This document shows positions 60,610 to 64,000 of a stretch of DNA of 64,000 nucleotides, piece by piece. Source of the stretch: Liolophura sinensis (Eukaryota; Mollusca; Polyplacophora; Chitonida; Chitonidae). Positions within the stretch are counted from its first letter, which is position 1, and each line of letters opens with the position of its first letter. The position numbers were made by a program, and so were the translations under genes. The stretch is from NCBI RefSeq assembly GCF_032854445.1, contig NC_088304.1, forward strand, positions 9,995,704-10,059,703. Direction: 5' to 3'. The notes under the pieces were generated by a model. That model was not told the origin of the DNA, did not search any database, and worked only from the letters and a program-made list of their open reading frames with translations.

Positions 60610-62420
60610 TCCGAGTACACTGACCAGTACAATGAGAAATATTTTAATACCTAATATTTAATACGTGAAGTTATCATGAATTTGATTTAGTTCTGAACCT
60701 ATATAAGGGTGCAGAAAAACTTGTGACGTCGTGGACCACACACATTATTGACATTTAGTACATAAAATCCATTTCACAGGGAAAAAATCTGAAAATATTA
60801 AGTAAAGGTAAGCTTTTAATGATCTTTCTTCAGAGGATTATTTGATGGCTTTGAAAAAGAACTTTTTCAAGTAATTCCACAAAGCTATAGCGCTAGGTCA
60901 AGTTTTGAATGTGATTTGAAGGTTTATTTTTTTTCTAGACTGTATGAAGGAACGATTTCATATTCAGACAAATATATAAAAAAATTAATCCCTCGGGCCA
61001 TAAACTGCGTATTATGCAGTCTGTATAAGACCTGTGGGCTTATTCGCACTACACTTGGTATACGAACCTCGACTACAAGACACTTCCTGTATTATGCAAT
61101 TGCGAATTCATTTAAAACGAAATTTACTGTTGTTGTTAAAAGATCCATTCTAAGGAACTTTCGTATTGTATCGAATATCAGCTCCAGCACTGTGTGTGTA
61201 AACAGCTGTTCTATATAAACTCAATTAACTGCCTCTCATCCTATCTACATTATGTAAGATGTAGATCACAGTTCACAGCACTCGGTATCAAGTGTGTCCA
61301 CCGTTAGCATAACGAAGATCGCGAACTGTGATTACCGACAACTCTCTTTTGACGCTGCAATAGCTCCTGGATTATTGCCCAAAAATGTGAACATCTGGTG
61401 TAAATCAACGCCATAACTGATAATGAATAGTTACCCTTATTGTTGAGTTAACACAATATTTAATATTGTGAGAAAGCAATATAAAATTGCTTCGAGCGTT
61501 TATATTTCTGTTGAGTATATAATACTAGTTGCACTGCCAGAGAACAAAGGCCAATTCATCTTGTATTCGAGTCAAAATTGCGCGCGAAAAGGCATATCCC
61601 ACTGAATTAAGCGCTATCCACGAACTAAAAATGAAGCCCACTTTCCATCTTTTCCTGTGGCCATTCTCGTATTATTGTATTAAACCACTCAACATCTTCT
61701 AAACGAAGGTAAAGAAGATCGTTTTAATTACGGATGTTTATACTTACCTGTGATATACTGGTGTATTATCAGAGTGGTCTGATTCTACCATTTGCGAACG
61801 GAATAAACAACAATAAAGCACAAAGCGCATATAAACAGAGGTGTTTGCTCTTTCTAGACGGACAGATCAAGTAGTTTGGAAGCCACTTAGCTCGAACAAT
61901 CTCCTCTGTTCCGCTGTTCAAGAATAATTGGAGGACTTCAACCTTTTACTGACTTCTCTAACAAAAAAAAATTACCAATAGGGCACCATTGTACTGGTCG
62001 GTGCAGTGCCGTATTATTTGGTACAGATGAACCTTGGACTGCTGGTATAAGAATGTCTGTTTCGACACATAGATTTATTTAACTTGTCATAATTGTAATA
62101 CCTATTTACGTGGTGTAAACCAGTCCTTTCAGGCGACTGGCAGACGCCAGTGACCGAAATACCAAACAATTAATTGTTATTTACTTAACTGTTAGGCCAT
62201 ACCAGATGTGAGATCAATTTCATTGTTGGAAAGGAAACTTTCGAGAGTCCTCAGCTTAATTCCATTGTGCTGGGAGCTCTGGAGGCCACAAAACTCTCAA
62301 CCGTGCTCTTTCATGAGGTCTTACATTGACTTTGCAGGAGATTACTTGCCAAATGACTTCCGGCTCCAGGCCATCTAGTTTCCTTCTTGCAAAAAATCTT
62401 ACTTACTTCCTTGATTGGTT
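60610..62420. other. Upstream intergenic stretch
   Basis: Two small hairpins occur near 61452-61470 (CACAATATT/AATATTGTG) and 61474-61492 (AAGCAAT/ATTGCTT). The 100-codon ORF at 60916-61218 has no recognisable domain. Confidence 0.45.
61265..61332. repeat. Short inverted repeat
   Basis: ATCACAGTTC at 61265-61274 and GAACTGTGAT at 61323-61332 are exact reverse complements 48 bp apart. Possibly the remains of a foldback element. Confidence 0.45.
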
Positions 62421-62430
62421 TCGAAAGTAA

Positions 62431-62815
62431 GACCGGCCCCCCGGCAGTTGGTAGAACGTCTGTTTCGGGAGCGGTAGATCCCAGGGTCAATCCTGGGTCG
62501 AGTTACACCTAAGACATTAAGACGAGTTACACCTAAGACATTAAGAGGAGTTGTAACTTCCTCGCGTGGCGTTCAGCATTAAGGGGATAGCGCAAAGACT
62601 GGTTGACCTGTATCACTATAATGGCTCGGGCGGGGCTACTTACTTGTCTTCGGTAAGGCGTCTCAGTGAAGCAGCACTAGATAAAAGAGTGGCAGGAAAT
62701 CCATCCTGCAGCAAGGAGGCACCTTACAGGCACCTGACATGAACTCTAAGGATGCCTTCGTATGACTGAAAAATTGTTAAGGACGACGTTAAACCCCAAG
62801 CACTCACTCACTCCC
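62431..62815 (+). mobile_element. SINE family B copy, longest in the window
   Basis: The tRNA-like head is the best preserved: A-box region GGCAGTTGGTAGAACG at 62443-62458, and a T-arm CCCAGGGTCAATCCTGGG at about 62480-62497. The tail is CCCCAAGCACTCACTCACTC. Near-identical flanks (TCGAAAGTAAG at 62421 and TCGGAAGTAAAAG at 62816) look like a slightly decayed target-site duplication. A 24-bp segment is duplicated in tandem inside the element (62499-62522 and 62523-62546). Confidence 0.82.
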
Positions 62816-62819
62816 TCGG

Positions 62820-64000
62820 AAGTAAAAGACTACACCGTGCTCATGTTGATATGCTATATACAGGCGTACCAAAAGACATCTGCCTAGTTCTTCAAAAATG
62901 GCAAAAAATGTTTCAAAAACCCTGCAGTAAAGTTGCCCTGTAGTTACTCATCGTGAACTCCCAGTTTTTGAAAATTTATCCTCTAAGCAGAGATCAACAA
63001 GTTCCAAAAGTTCAGCTCATAATGATTCGCGACGAAGAGTATGGGGTACTTAGATCCAAGCATACAGGAAAGTAAGATTATTACTGACCAAGCCAAGAAG
63101 TTATCCTACAGCTGAATTCGTCCAATTACGTATGAAAAGCTCTGAGGCGTATATTGGAAATGAATCCGTGTCCAATTTTGCAAGGTATTGTCTGATTTGA
63201 AGTGGAGCGAAAGGCCCATTGCGATTGCGAATGGTCAGTTTTGCTCGATGGCTGGTACAATATCTGTTTTGACGCCTACGTATACTATAAACAAATCTGA
63301 TCCATCACTATTTTCGCTTGGATATAACTAAACCCTCGCATACCGTGTTCAGTATTATTCCAAACATAGTGCAAGGCATTTTACGCAGCAAAATGTTAAA
63401 TAAATATTTCGACGGGTCATCTAGGGTAATCTTCTTTAAGAAAAAGCTCCTTTATGTGCCACATGACGAAGAGAAGTCATTCGGTGTGTGTACATGGTGT
63501 GTCTTCTTGTAGCGGAGTCCATGCCGGCAAAGTGCTGCCGCCCCATAAGTATTATTCCAAAGACACCAGACATGACACCCCACCCAGTCACATTATGCTG
63601 ACACAGGGCCAATCAGTCCTTTTTCCTTACTCCAACCTCTCAGTGCTGAGCACCAAGGGAGCTGGTAAAAAGTACCATTTTTAAAGTTCATTATAGTCAG
63701 GTATCTAAAACTTACCTAACTTGTATTAACACTCAGTATTGATAAGTGGAGATACATAGTTTAAGTTCCGTGATGTTCGGATTCATGATGCTTCCGGTGA
63801 AAATGTTGATATACTGAAGTATGAGCAACAATCCATTGCCGATTATGAACAACGAGAAATCAGTAGATGTGTGTAATATACAGTGTCTCCTTGAAACAAG
63901 GCGCTTCCAGGCTGCATAAACGCTGCTGCGATTAAGTATTAAGTATTAAGGACATCCCATCCAATTACATTATACTGACGCCGGGCCAACTGGTCCCGTT
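62820..64000. other. Upstream intergenic stretch to the window end
   Basis: No gene recognised. GCCAATCAGTCC near 63609 and GGGCCAACTGGTCC near 63981, each after a TACATTATACTGAC-like or CATTATGCTGAC segment, suggest two copies of a short dispersed repeat. Confidence 0.35.

Overview
The window is animal genomic DNA, most likely from a mollusc or another lophotrochozoan. It has long AT-rich non-coding stretches, GT-AG introns, many tRNA-derived SINEs (one family has a CACTCACT-type 3' end and another a CAATCAAATAAATAAA-type tail, both of kinds I associate with molluscan genomes), frequent TACATGTA motifs and an unusual density of minisatellites. There is nothing bacterial or phage-like: no operons, no Shine-Dalgarno-led genes and no CRISPR. 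Species cannot be named from sequence alone.

The only gene I can identify is a ZNRF3/RNF43-type transmembrane E3 ubiquitin ligase on the minus strand, the membrane regulator that removes Frizzled and LRP Wnt receptors and is itself controlled by R-spondin. Two exons of its extracellular PA-like domain are present. Exon 1 (44241-44435) encodes the signal peptide and the first ectodomain strands. Exon 2 (5235-5361) encodes the next 42 residues. They are separated by an intron of 38,879 bp, so about 60% of the window is intron 1. The window's left end (1-5234) is intron 2; exon 3 and the TM/RING exons lie beyond position 1. Exon 2 carries one extra base in a homopolymer that breaks the frame, which is either an assembly error or a real disruption.

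The first exon is preceded by a CpG-containing promoter region with a TCF/LEF-type site. A further 3.5-4 kb upstream is a unique stretch with three more TCF/LEF-type motifs. This fits the known Wnt-target status of ZNRF3/RNF43.

The rest is repeats. Tandem arrays sit at about 1.7-2.2, 4.1-4.9, 7.0-7.3, 12.2-13.2, 14.9-15.5, 29.9-30.9, 33.6-34.3, 36.1-36.6, 38.0-38.5, 46.2-47.1, 50.8-52.6, 54.1-54.7 and 55.3-55.6 kb, with periods from 14 to about 85 bp. These arrays create nearly all of the long apparent ORFs in the window, often on both strands, and are not protein genes. SINEs belong to at least three families (A, B and C below), two insertions keep clear target-site duplications, and two MITE-like elements with terminal inverted repeats sit at 49.7-50.2 and 54.8-55.0 kb. 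The 44.6-64 kb part is the region upstream of the gene; no second gene was recognised there, only a 43-codon ORF of uncertain status at 59.15 kb.
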